A stretch of 64,000 nt of DNA, taken from an uncultured Lachnospiraceae bacterium (GTDB lineage: Bacteria > Bacillota > Clostridia > Lachnospirales > Lachnospiraceae). Below, piece after piece: positions 1 to 8,211 of the stretch. The stretch lies in assembly GCA_910584845.1 (NCBI GenBank), contig CAJUDH010000009.1, positions 1 to 64,000 on the forward strand. The letters run 5' to 3'. Made by a program: the position numbers and the translations under genes. Each line of letters opens with the position of its first letter. The first letter of the stretch is position 1. Under the pieces are notes generated by a model. The model ran no database searches, was not told the DNA's origin, and was given only the letters and a program-made list of their open reading frames with translations.

Positions 1-64
1 TGCGGCTCCGGTGACGCTTTCGGAAATTTGGAATGTCATGGATGAGGTGCGGGAGAACTGGTAA
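1..64 (+). CDS. 3' end of a gene running in from the left
   Basis: An open frame from base 2 to a TAA at 62-64 encodes about 20 residues ending in VRENW. The frame is open to the window edge, and a ribosome site for the next gene follows. Too little is present to name a family. It is probably the neighbour, perhaps the effector or carrier, of the immunity-like genes that follow, but that is only inference from position. Confidence 0.45.
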   Translation, partial: AAPVTLSEIWNVMDEVRENW

Positions 65-101
65 TCGATGTCCGGACATGGAATGACTGGAAAGGAGGCA
101 G

Positions 102-658
102 ATGGATATGAAGGTACGGAGATTTCGCTTTTATGCCAAACGAGAGGATCTGCAGGCTATCCTGGAAGAATTTCAGAGTAAGTTTGATGTTTATTATGTG
201 CCCACATATTCAGATGAAGGCCCTGTCTTTTTCAAGGACGCTGCCAGCCTGCCAGACCTGGGAACTAATTTTTTCGGCTCCCATCAGGGGAACAAGCAGA
301 TCCTTGCATTTTCCGGAACAACTGCCTGCTCCTGGAAAGAATACAGATGGAGCGATCACGAGAAGGGAGGGATACGATATACTTCCCTTTGTGACGAAAA
401 TATAGAACGGATAGATATAGACTTAAACGGCGTGTACCAGGAAACGGCAATCTTCCCCACAAAGACAGCAACGATGCATTATGACAATGCAGCGGCAAAG
501 AAGCTGTTTGACGGACTAAAAAAATCGTGCGAAGGCAGTCTGTCAAAACTGTGAACGGCTGTTTTATTTGTAAAGGGGCATATGAAGACAAAGAAACATA
601 CAGGTTCTGTACAATCAACATAAAGTCGCCGGAAGAATATGACCTGAAAGTTGAATAA
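102..658 (+). pseudogene. Small unrecognised protein, broken by one frameshift
   Basis: The ATG at 102 follows an AAAGGAGG site. The reading frame stops at 552-554 after 150 residues. A second frame starting at the next codon (551) continues with coding-like sequence (NGCFICKGAYEDKETYRF) to a TAA at 656-658. One extra A in the AAAA run at 545-548 would join the two into a single protein of about 185 residues. The protein is soluble and I recognise no family. Its place beside a SUKH-like gene suggests an accessory or immunity-type role, which is not proven. The lesion could be a real mutation, phase variation or a homopolymer sequencing error. Confidence 0.6.
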
Positions 659-714
659 GCAGGGAAACGGAGCCAGTTGTGGGCAGGGATTTTTAATTAG
701 GAGGAACTTTTAAA

Positions 715-2448
715 ATGATGAAACAGTATGGGATTGATCCAAGACTTGTGATCTGGATTCAGAGAAACACAGGACATGACCTGCAGACATTCAGCGATCT
801 GACGAAAATGAAAAGCCTGGACAGCAGAAGGAGAAATTTTTCGGCTGTTAAAAAAGTAGAGGACATACATCTTCCTTCCTGGCTCATGGTAAAGGAAAAT
901 GATTTTTCTCTGATTGGGGAAATGACAAGGCTAAAGCAGCTGTCCCTTCATGATGTGGCAATTGACGACTATTCTTTTCTGACCGGATGCAAAAGTCTAA
1001 ATACCCTGGATCTGCAGGATACCAGCTTTTCAGACTGCCGCCTGCTGGCAGAGCTTCCTGCGCTGAAGAAAGTCCTACTGCCTCCTTACAGCCAGCTGAA
1101 ACATAGGGAGGTGCTGGAATGGCTGTCCTGCCTCCAGGAGATAAAAGAAGAAAAAACAGAAGAACCAAAGGCGGCAGAGCAGCCTCGCGGGGAGGAAACT
1201 CTTTCTGAAGGCAGCCCGGCATCCGAGGAGCCGCTGCATCTGGGAGATACAGCGCATTTGAGTATTGACGGCATGGGGATTGTCCTGTTTTCCCCGGAGG
1301 TTATGAGATATGTTGTTCCGGGGAGCGACTTTTTGACAGAAGAATTCACGAATCCGAAACAGGTGGGGGAGCATATCCGAAAAGGGGATATCACAGCGTT
1401 CTGTACGGGTACGGGAGGCGATTTTATTCTCTGGTTTCGACCCGGCTATCCGGATGCCAATGGGGAGAAAGAGTTTCCGGTGATGATCCGGCTGGCGGTG
1501 GAGGTAAGGGGCGGTTCCCTGCAGTTTGGAGACCTGTTCTGGCTGAGTGACTGGAATCCGGGTTTCCCACAGGACCAGGTGCTGTCTTTGCCGGACGGTT
1601 ATTATCATATCACAGCCTGCACCAGAAGGCCGGAATCCGGATACTGGGGAGACGACCAGATCATCTGCCTCTATTTCAACAGGCTGGAAGAAATGCCAAA
1701 GCTTATGTGGCAGGGGGTTCCCTACCTGTTTACGGAAGAACAGGAGGAAGAGCCGCAGGATGCAGGCACTCAGGGGCAGAACCAGAGAGAGTATAGGGAA
1801 GAGATCCGGCAGCTGTATGGAGTGGAAGAACTGCAGGGATACACAGAAGAAGAGTTGGCTGTCGTGAAAAAATACTTTACCTCCCTTCCTCCCGTGCTGG
1901 AAGAGTTTTGGAATAGGGCGGCGCGCACGGAGGCAATCCATAAGGTACAGGACCGGTGGATCAGGCCGGAAGATTTCGATAAATGCAACTGGTTAAAGGA
2001 CGGCGATTACCTGGTGATCCTGATTGAAAATCAGGGGTGCTGCCGGGCGGGAATCCGAAGAAAAGACCTGACCAAAGCGGACCCTCCGGTTTATGTGGCT
2101 GCGGATCAGATAAATGACATGAGATGGACCTTGTGCGCCGGAACGCTCAGCGGATTTCTGAGGGCTGCCCTTGCTTATGAAGCGGTATTTGCGTTTCCCT
2201 TCCACAGGGAGGAGCTTATGTACTGGCTTACAGAGGAAGAACTGGAAACCGTCCGGTCAGGCCTTGAAAAACAACCCTTTGGGCTTTCTGGCTGGTTGGG
2301 GATGGATATGAGTTTTTACAGGAATGCCCCTGACAATATGGCTGTGGTTATGGAATGCGGTGACCTGGAAGTACTTTATGGAGCCGCCAGCGAGGCAGGG
2401 TATAAGAAGCTTATGGAAGTCATGGAAGGACTTGGAGAAGCGATATAA
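715..2448 (+). CDS. Leucine-rich-repeat protein with SUKH-like C-terminal domain
   Basis: 577 residues, soluble, started by ATG at 715 behind AGGAGG. Residues about 60-140 carry short leucine-rich repeats (LKQLSLHDV, LNTLDLQDT). A Glu/Pro-rich linker follows at about 143-172. A middle beta-rich region (about 175-345) and a C-terminal region (about 360-577) complete it. The C-terminal segment, with VQDRWIRPEDF, YLVILIENQG and the AALAYEAVF block, resembles Smi1/Knr4 (SUKH) superfamily proteins, which in bacteria are often immunity proteins of polymorphic toxins. The SUKH assignment is by eye. No signal peptide is visible, as expected for a cytoplasmic immunity protein. The flanking genes are frameshifted, so this may be the best-preserved member of the island. 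Confidence 0.5.
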   Translation: MMKQYGIDPRLVIWIQRNTGHDLQTFSDLTKMKSLDSRRRNFSAVKKVEDIHLPSWLMVKENDFSLIGEMTRLKQLSLHDVAIDDYSFLTGCKSLNTLDLQDTSFSDCRLLAELPALKKVLLPPYSQLKHREVLEWLSCLQEIKEEKTEEPKAAEQPRGEETLSEGSPASEEPLHLGDTAHLSIDGMGIVLFSPEVMRYVVPGSDFLTEEFTNPKQVGEHIRKGDITAFCTGTGGDFILWFRPGYPDANGEKEFPVMIRLAVEVRGGSLQFGDLFWLSDWNPGFPQDQVLSLPDGYYHITACTRRPESGYWGDDQIICLYFNRLEEMPKLMWQGVPYLFTEEQEEEPQDAGTQGQNQREYREEIRQLYGVEELQGYTEEELAVVKKYFTSLPPVLEEFWNRAARTEAIHKVQDRWIRPEDFDKCNWLKDGDYLVILIENQGCCRAGIRRKDLTKADPPVYVAADQINDMRWTLCAGTLSGFLRAALAYEAVFAFPFHREELMYWLTEEELETVRSGLEKQPFGLSGWLGMDMSFYRNAPDNMAVVMECGDLEVLYGAASEAGYKKLMEVMEGLGEAI

Positions 2449-2494
2449 AAGAGGACGGAAATCGAGCAGGGTATGAAGGGAAAAACGGGAACGG

Positions 2495-2748
2495 ATGGAG
2501 ACACGACAGGAAATTGACCATATCTACCATGCGGCAGAAAAAACAGCGGAGGCACCGTGTCCCTGCTCAGCCGGAACCGGGAAACAGGGGAAGTAAAGTT
2601 CGTGAAAGGCATCTCGCCAAAAGAAGAGCTGGATTGACTGCCGGAGGATGAATTTGACAGAGATTATAAGGTACATTCCAATGGGACATGCGGTATGAGC
2701 GCAGGCTTTCAGTATGCAGTGGCAGAAAGAAAAGGGGAGGAAGAATAA
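2495..2748 (+). pseudogene. Remnant of a small gene with a frameshift and a stop
   Basis: An ATG at 2495 opens METRQEIDHIYHAAEKT and then shifts frame. The neighbouring frame continues with GTVSLLSRNRETGEVKFVKG, meets an in-frame TGA after KEELD, and resumes with LPEDEFDRDYKVHSNGTCG down to a TAA at 2746-2748. The pieces line up head to tail and look like one former protein of about 85 residues with two lesions. I do not recognise the family. It fills the gap between its two longer neighbours and supports the view that this island is decaying. Confidence 0.5.
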
Positions 2749-2750
2749 GG

Positions 2751-4067
2751 ATGGGATTTCAGGACGGGATGAAACAGATGTTTCTGCGCGTTGCGGCGGG
2801 GGAAGTAGAACCAAAGGAATGGGAAACATGGTGGAACAGCAACAGGCTTAAGCTGGAAGAGGCCCTGAACCGGGGAGACCGGGGGCGGATTATGCCCGCT
2901 TTATGGAGCGCGAACTATTACTGGATGACAAAGACACAGGGCGGTGTTGCCTATTATTTCCATGCCCAGGGGCGCCCGGTGAAGACGTCCGGTTATTATG
3001 AGGAAAAAGCACGGGAAGAGGAGATCCGTGCCAGACAGAAAGCCATGGAAGCCTACCACAGGAAAACGGCGTCTGCCAGGCGTCCCTGGGAGGAATCTCT
3101 GGAGAAACATCCGACAGAAACCATCTCTTTTGACTGGAAAAGCCTGCTGGGAACGCCGCCCGGCCAGAAACCGGCGAAAGTTTTCAGCTATAAGAGCGCA
3201 AGGACAACCGAACAGTGGAAAGAATGCGGGGAAGAACTGAAACTGCGCCTAAAGGAGAACCTGCAGGCAAAGATCGCCCCTGCCGCAAAGGCATACGGTA
3301 TGAAAAAAGCAGGATCCAAAACCTTTGTGCGGGAAAAGAACGGCCTGGTATCCCGGATTCAGTTTATTGGTTATTTCAGGGGCGGCGGATATGAGGCCAT
3401 GATCTGTTATCTCTGTCCTATCTATGCCATACAGTACGGAATCTTAGGCTTACCAGGCCATATCAGCCAGGGAGAATATTTTCAAAAGATGCGTAATGGG
3501 TGGGGCGTGATCCAGCATGGTACGGAAGCCGTGGATGCTGCCGCGGTGGAGCGCATCAACGGAAAATTTGATGATATCCTGACCTTCCTGGCCGACGGTA
3601 TGCTGCCGGAGTGGCAGAAAATCGACAGCCTGGAGACTTACTTTGCAAAAGAGCGCCGGGATTACCTGAAAGCCACAGAGAAAGGCCCGAACGATCCGAG
3701 GACTGGCCGGCCTATGTGGAATCTGGATGAGGAGGAAAAACCGGACCCCTGGAGAGCGGACAGTTATCTGTTTGGCGTATGGGATCTGCTGGCCGGAAAG
3801 GAAGCGGAAGGATATGCGCGCCTTGAAGAATGTGTGAGACATAATTCCGATTATATGAAAGACCGTCTGAAGGAGTTTCCCAATGCCTGCAATGATCCAA
3901 GAGACGCCATGGCGGTAATGTACCGCAATGCACAGCTCTTTCTGGAAACAAAGGAGATTTCAGATGCGCAAAAACGCCAGAACGCAATCCGGGAGACCTA
4001 TGAGGAAGTATGCCGGTTCATGCGGTATTACCACGGCTTGACTAAAAAGACGGAAAGGAATGGATGA
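2751..4067 (+). CDS. Unrecognised 438-residue soluble protein
   Basis: ATG at 2751 is chosen because a GGGGAGGAAG site lies just upstream; the frame itself is open from further back. The protein has no signal peptide or obvious membrane span. It is rich in Arg, Lys, Glu and Trp, with a helical charged stretch at about 80-110 (EEKAREEEIRARQKAM). The middle (about 205-250) holds a Gly/Tyr-rich hydrophobic patch with YLCPIYAIQYGILGLPGH. I do not recognise a family. It sits 2 bases after a gene remnant and directly before the DUF4132 gene, so all may be transcribed together. Confidence 0.65.
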   Translation: MGFQDGMKQMFLRVAAGEVEPKEWETWWNSNRLKLEEALNRGDRGRIMPALWSANYYWMTKTQGGVAYYFHAQGRPVKTSGYYEEKAREEEIRARQKAMEAYHRKTASARRPWEESLEKHPTETISFDWKSLLGTPPGQKPAKVFSYKSARTTEQWKECGEELKLRLKENLQAKIAPAAKAYGMKKAGSKTFVREKNGLVSRIQFIGYFRGGGYEAMICYLCPIYAIQYGILGLPGHISQGEYFQKMRNGWGVIQHGTEAVDAAAVERINGKFDDILTFLADGMLPEWQKIDSLETYFAKERRDYLKATEKGPNDPRTGRPMWNLDEEEKPDPWRADSYLFGVWDLLAGKEAEGYARLEECVRHNSDYMKDRLKEFPNACNDPRDAMAVMYRNAQLFLETKEISDAQKRQNAIRETYEEVCRFMRYYHGLTKKTERNG

Positions 4068-4084
4068 CAGGAGGATTTGTGAAA

Positions 4085-5021
4085 ATGCAGGAGAAAAAGG
4101 AGCAGCTTGAAACATCATTCTTCTTATCAGACGGAATGGCAGAGAATATGGATGGAATTTCTTTACCTGTTCTGTGGGTTTGACGATCAGAGATTCTTGC
4201 ATGAAGAGCATAAATTAAAAAAACTGAAGCAGCAGTGCCAGGTCATCTATGAGAAACTTGCAAATCCGGATTATGAGCAGCTGGAACTGGAGAAAACGCT
4301 GCGTGCCTGCGCTCTGCTTCCTGTACAGGAAGAGCCAGGTGATGTTTCCGATAAAAAATTCATAAAAAGACAGAAGTCGGCTCTTTTGCGTGCCTTTGTC
4401 AGCAGCTACCTGTGGCGTTGCTCTGATTGGAAGAAAATGAAGGAGTATCCGGCAGGCCGGGCAATGGCACGAAACCTTTTCTGGGGAAATTACCGGGATG
4501 GGGCGCTTCAGACCGCATTTGCCCTGAAAGAAGACGGAAGCGTGATGGACGGGAAGGGAGAGACCATTTCTCTGGAATCCTTCTCTGGTGAAACAGGCAG
4601 GATCGGGCTGGTGCATCCGGAGGAACTGACAGAAACAGAGCGGAAATTTTGGAAGAAATATGCAAGAAAGGAAAAATGGAAACAGCCGTTTCCGCAACTA
4701 AAAATACCTGCCTGCCAAGGCCAGTATGATCTTTCGGCTTTTAGCGGTATACAGGTAACACAGCTTTTCATGATTACTGCCGCAGGGAAATGGGGACTGT
4801 ATCAGGGGAGCGATAAGAACCAGTATATGTCGTATCATATGGCGGATTTGCTCCATGGGTACGGCGCGCAGCTTATCTTTGACGGCATCTGGAGAGGACC
4901 GGAATATGGGCCGGAGGTCATCACCATGGACAAAGTGATTTTTTACCGGTTCCGGCATTTTCTGACTTGGGATCATGTGCCGGAAAGCTTGATTTGTACA
5001 CCGGATGAACTGCCGGCATGA
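4085..5021 (+). pseudogene. DUF4132-domain protein with a frameshift near its N-terminus
   Basis: The best initiation site is an AGGAGG followed by GTG (4079) or ATG (4085), reading MQEKKEQLETSFFLSDGM. That frame stops at 4181-4183, just after PVLWV. The rest of the protein lies one frame over and runs to 5021. Removing one T from the TTT run near 4179-4181 would give a continuous PVLWVDDQRFLHEEHK. The downstream part contains the block GLVHPEELTE followed by KWKQPFPQL, typical of DUF4132 (PF13569), found at the C-terminus of YehI/MolR-like proteins; those are usually far longer. The function of DUF4132 is unknown. If the frameshift is real, a 304-residue product could only start from the unsupported TTG at 4107. 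Confidence 0.6.
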
Positions 5022-5128
5022 TTTGTATCCACCGCACTGGCGGCTTTCCGGGCAATCATTGGAAACAGTAATCTTCTATATTACAAGATATGAGCCCGTG
5101 AAGATCCTTTCGGAAAGAGGATAATGAT

Positions 5129-5580
5129 ATGAGTATATTGCATTTGGAGCATATCTCTTACACTTATGAAAAATCGGAGACGCCTGTACTGCGTGATATT
5201 ACAGCCGATTTTGAAGCGGGGAAAATGTATGCTGTTATCGGAAAATCCGGTGATGGCAAATCAATACGGTTGTCTTTGGTTTCCGGGCTTGATGTATGCA
5301 GGGAGGGGACGATTTCCTATAATGGTGAAAATTTGAAATGCATCAATAGAGACAAATACAGGGCGTTGAACATCGGTGTAGTTTTTCAGAGCTATAATCT
5401 GCTGCTGAATGTCGGAGATTTTGATGCTGAAAACAGGACAATCTATATTCAGCGGCAAATTACATCCAATCCTGTTAAGCCAAAGGGCGAAAGAAAAATT
5501 AAAACGTATGAAGTCATAGAGAAACCGCCAAAAAGGAACTGTTGTAGATGTAAATGAATTTCTTCCGGATGCAGGATAAA
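5129..5580 (+). pseudogene. Chimeric remnant: ABC ATPase 5' end joined to integrase-like sequence
   Basis: Residues 1 to about 90 are the start of a MacB/LolD-type ABC ATPase: MSILHLEHISYTYEKS, a Walker A written GKSGDGKS, and the Q-loop block GVVFQSYNLLLN. The signature motif, Walker B and H-loop are all absent. From GDFDAENRTIYIQRQI onward the sequence looks instead like the central part of a tyrosine integrase, where such a strand pair is followed by a PPK motif (here EKPPK). It then shifts frame and ends with VDVNEFLPDAG near 5573. This reads as a deletion that fused two dead genes. The integrase call is by eye and is the weaker half. Confidence 0.5.
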
Positions 5581-5923
5581 AACAAAAGAGCAAACGTTTG
5601 TTCGCTTCTGTACTTTTAAAAATGTTTGTGGTATACTATAAGGCAATGTTTAAGGTGTTTTTTATGCAGCCTGCCCTGTGCTGCCCGTATGGAATCTTAA
5701 AAGCCCGGAGGCCCATCCGTTATGTGGTAATTTGCCTGCCCCTGCGCTGCCCATATGGAATCTTAGAGGTACGCCGAATAGAAAAACAGCAAATAGGGGG
5801 GCCGGGCCCGGCGTGGACCGGATTTGCCCAATTTGAAGAAACGCCATGACGAAAATAAAGTTTCCCGCGGTGAATAAATAGCGAATAGATGTTTTTCCCC
5901 TGTTGGTTATAGAGGAGGCTTTT
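5581..5923 (+). promoter_or_regulatory. Leader region of uvrB with a candidate extended -10 promoter
   Basis: No gene is supported in this gap. An extended -10 (TGG then TATACT, 5632-5637) lies about 290 bases before the uvrB start; the matching -35 is poor. Two imperfect copies of a 31-base sequence lie between it and uvrB (listed separately). A GAGGAGG site stands just before the uvrB ATG. Confidence 0.35.
5669..5765. repeat. Two imperfect 31-base direct repeats
   Basis: Copies at 5669-5699 and 5734-5765 share GCTGCCC then GTATGGAATCTTA (second copy CATATGGAATCTTA). They differ by one inserted C and two substitutions, with a period of about 65 bases. They lie in the non-coding leader of uvrB. 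Their role is unknown. Confidence 0.6.
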
Positions 5924-7927
5924 ATGCAAAATAAACAAAATACGTTCAAACTTCATTCGGAATACCAGCCCACCGGCGACCAGCCCCAGGCCATAGAGGC
6001 CCTTGTAAAAGGGTTCCGGGAAGGCAACCAATTCCAGACTTTATTGGGTGTTACCGGTTCCGGGAAGACCTTTACCATGGCCAATGTGATCCAGCAGTTA
6101 AATAAGCCTACTTTGATCATTGCGCACAATAAGACATTAGCGGCCCAGCTCTACGGCGAGTTTAAGGAATTTTTCCCTGAGAATGCGGTGGAGTATTTTG
6201 TCTCCTACTACGATTATTACCAGCCGGAAGCTTATGTCCCTTCCACGGATACTTATATTGAGAAAGATTCTTCCATCAACGATGAGATTGACAAACTGCG
6301 CCATTCGGCTACGGCAGCTTTGTCGGAGAGGAACGATGTAATTATTGTAGCGTCGGTATCCTGCATCTATGGTTTGGGCAGCCCCATCGACTATAAGGAA
6401 ATGGTGATTTCCCTGCGGCCGGGGATGGTATGGGACCGGGACGAGGTTATCCACAAATTAATTGCCATTCAGTATACCCGCAACGATATGGACTTTCGCA
6501 GGGGCACTTTCCGGGTACGGGGGGATGTGCTGGAAGTATATCCGGCTTATTCCGGCAGCGAGGCCTACCGGATTGAGTTTTTTGGCGACGAGGTAGACCG
6601 GATTACGGAGATTGACGCGCTGACCGGGGAGGGAAAACTGCAGCTGGGGCATTTGGCGGTTTTTCCCGCCTCCCATTATGTGGTGCCCCAGGAAAAAATG
6701 TTGCTGGCCACGGAGAACATCCTGGAGGAAATGAAAGGGCAGGTTGCATTTTTTAAAAGCGAAGATAAACTGCTTGAGGCCCAAAGGATTGCCGAAAGGA
6801 CAAATTTTGACGTGGAAATGATGCGGGAAACGGGGTTTTGTTCCGGTATCGAAAACTATTCCCGCCATCTGACCTTTGGGAAAGCCGGGGAACCGCCATG
6901 GACGCTGATTGATTATTTTCCCGATGAATTTTTAATCATGATTGACGAGTCCCACATAACCCTGCCCCAAGTACGGGGCATGTATTCCGGTGACCGGTCC
7001 CGGAAGCAGACATTGGTAAACTATGGGTTCCGCCTCCCTTCGGCCTTAGATAACCGCCCCCTGAATTTCGAAGAATTTGAGGGGAAAATAGACCAGATGC
7101 TTTTTGTGTCGGCAACGCCTAACGTCTATGAGGCAGAACATGAAATGCTGCGGGCAGAGCAGATTATCCGGCCCACAGGCTTATTGGATCCGGAGATTTC
7201 CGTAAGGCCGGTGGAAGGCCAGATTGACGACCTGGTATCTGAAGTGAACCGGGAGACGGGGCAAGGCCACAAAGTCCTGATTACTACGTTGACAAAGCGG
7301 ATGGCGGAAGACTTGACCGATTATATGAGGGAAGTGGGGATCCGTGTAAAATATTTGCATTCTGACATTGACACCCTGGAGAGGGCTGAGATTATCCGTG
7401 ATATGCGTATGGATGTGTTTGACGTACTGGTGGGCATTAACCTGCTGCGGGAAGGCCTGGATATACCGGAGATTACCTTAGTGGCCATTTTGGACGCGGA
7501 CAAAGAAGGGTTTTTGCGGTCAGAGACTTCCCTGATCCAAACCGTGGGACGGGCGGCCCGAAATTCGCAAGGGCATGTAATTATGTACGCAGATACCATT
7601 ACGGACTCTATGAAGGCGGCCATTGAAGAGACCAACCGGAGGCGTGGGATCCAACAAAAGTATAATGAGGACCACGGAATTACCCCCACAACCATAAAGA
7701 AAGCAGTCAGGGATTTGATTGCCATATCCAAGGCGGCCATCGCAGATGAAAAATCCTTCCGGAAAGAGCCGGAATCCATGGACGCCAAGGAATTGGGCAA
7801 ACTGGCAAAAGAACTGCAAAAGAAGATGAACCAGGCAGCTGCGGAGCTGAATTTTGAGGAAGCGGCTATATTGCGCGACCGGATGCTGCAGATAAAGAAA
7901 ATGTTGTTGGAGATTGAGGAAGGGTAG
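5924..7927 (+). CDS. uvrB: UvrABC excision nuclease subunit B
   Basis: UvrB verifies the lesion handed over by UvrA and loads UvrC for dual incision in nucleotide excision repair. The 667-residue length is normal. Visible parts are Walker A GVTGSGKT at about 42-49, the DNA-wedging beta-hairpin region (YYDYYQPEAYVPSTDTY, about 92-108), the DEAD-like helicase box DESH, the motif VSATP, the motif VI region QTVGRAARN and a C-terminal UVR motif (FEEAAILRDRM). ATG 5924 is chosen for its GAGGAGG site. The stop lies only 5 bases before feoA, so uvrB probably shares a transcript with the iron genes. uvrA is not in the window. Confidence 0.97.
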   Translation: MQNKQNTFKLHSEYQPTGDQPQAIEALVKGFREGNQFQTLLGVTGSGKTFTMANVIQQLNKPTLIIAHNKTLAAQLYGEFKEFFPENAVEYFVSYYDYYQPEAYVPSTDTYIEKDSSINDEIDKLRHSATAALSERNDVIIVASVSCIYGLGSPIDYKEMVISLRPGMVWDRDEVIHKLIAIQYTRNDMDFRRGTFRVRGDVLEVYPAYSGSEAYRIEFFGDEVDRITEIDALTGEGKLQLGHLAVFPASHYVVPQEKMLLATENILEEMKGQVAFFKSEDKLLEAQRIAERTNFDVEMMRETGFCSGIENYSRHLTFGKAGEPPWTLIDYFPDEFLIMIDESHITLPQVRGMYSGDRSRKQTLVNYGFRLPSALDNRPLNFEEFEGKIDQMLFVSATPNVYEAEHEMLRAEQIIRPTGLLDPEISVRPVEGQIDDLVSEVNRETGQGHKVLITTLTKRMAEDLTDYMREVGIRVKYLHSDIDTLERAEIIRDMRMDVFDVLVGINLLREGLDIPEITLVAILDADKEGFLRSETSLIQTVGRAARNSQGHVIMYADTITDSMKAAIEETNRRRGIQQKYNEDHGITPTTIKKAVRDLIAISKAAIADEKSFRKEPESMDAKELGKLAKELQKKMNQAAAELNFEEAAILRDRMLQIKKMLLEIEEG

Positions 7928-7932
7928 GAAAG

Positions 7933-8211
7933 ATGAAACTAAACGAAGGCCAGATCGGCCATACTTATCTGGTAGAGGGCGTGGCGGTGGATGAAACGCT
8001 GGCCCGCCGCCTGGCGGCCTTGGGGGTCAATGACATGACCCCGGTTACGATCTTAAATAAAAAAGGGGGCGGTTCTGTCATATTCAAAGTGAGGGGAACC
8101 CGTCTGGCAGTAGGAAGGCGGATCAGTGACGGCGTCCTCATCCGGGACATCCGGCAAGGGCCTGTTTTGCCTATGCATCAGGAGGAGGGGGCTATCCATG
8201 GCAGAAAATGA
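7933..8211 (+). CDS. feoA: FeoA-family ferrous iron transport protein
   Basis: 92 residues forming one SH3-like FeoA domain (LNEGQIGHTYLVEGV through GRRISDGVLIRDI). FeoA is a small cytoplasmic partner thought to modulate the GTPase activity of FeoB. The gene starts 5 bases after uvrB and its last 14 bases overlap the start of feoB, implying translational coupling. The C-terminal residues after about 80 are encoded within the feoB ribosome-binding site, which explains their unusual composition. Confidence 0.88.
   Translation: MKLNEGQIGHTYLVEGVAVDETLARRLAALGVNDMTPVTILNKKGGGSVIFKVRGTRLAVGRRISDGVLIRDIRQGPVLPMHQEEGAIHGRK

Noticed and set aside
5598..5849. 83-residue open frame in the uvrB leader
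   Set aside because: It crosses the non-coding direct repeats and lacks a start signal.
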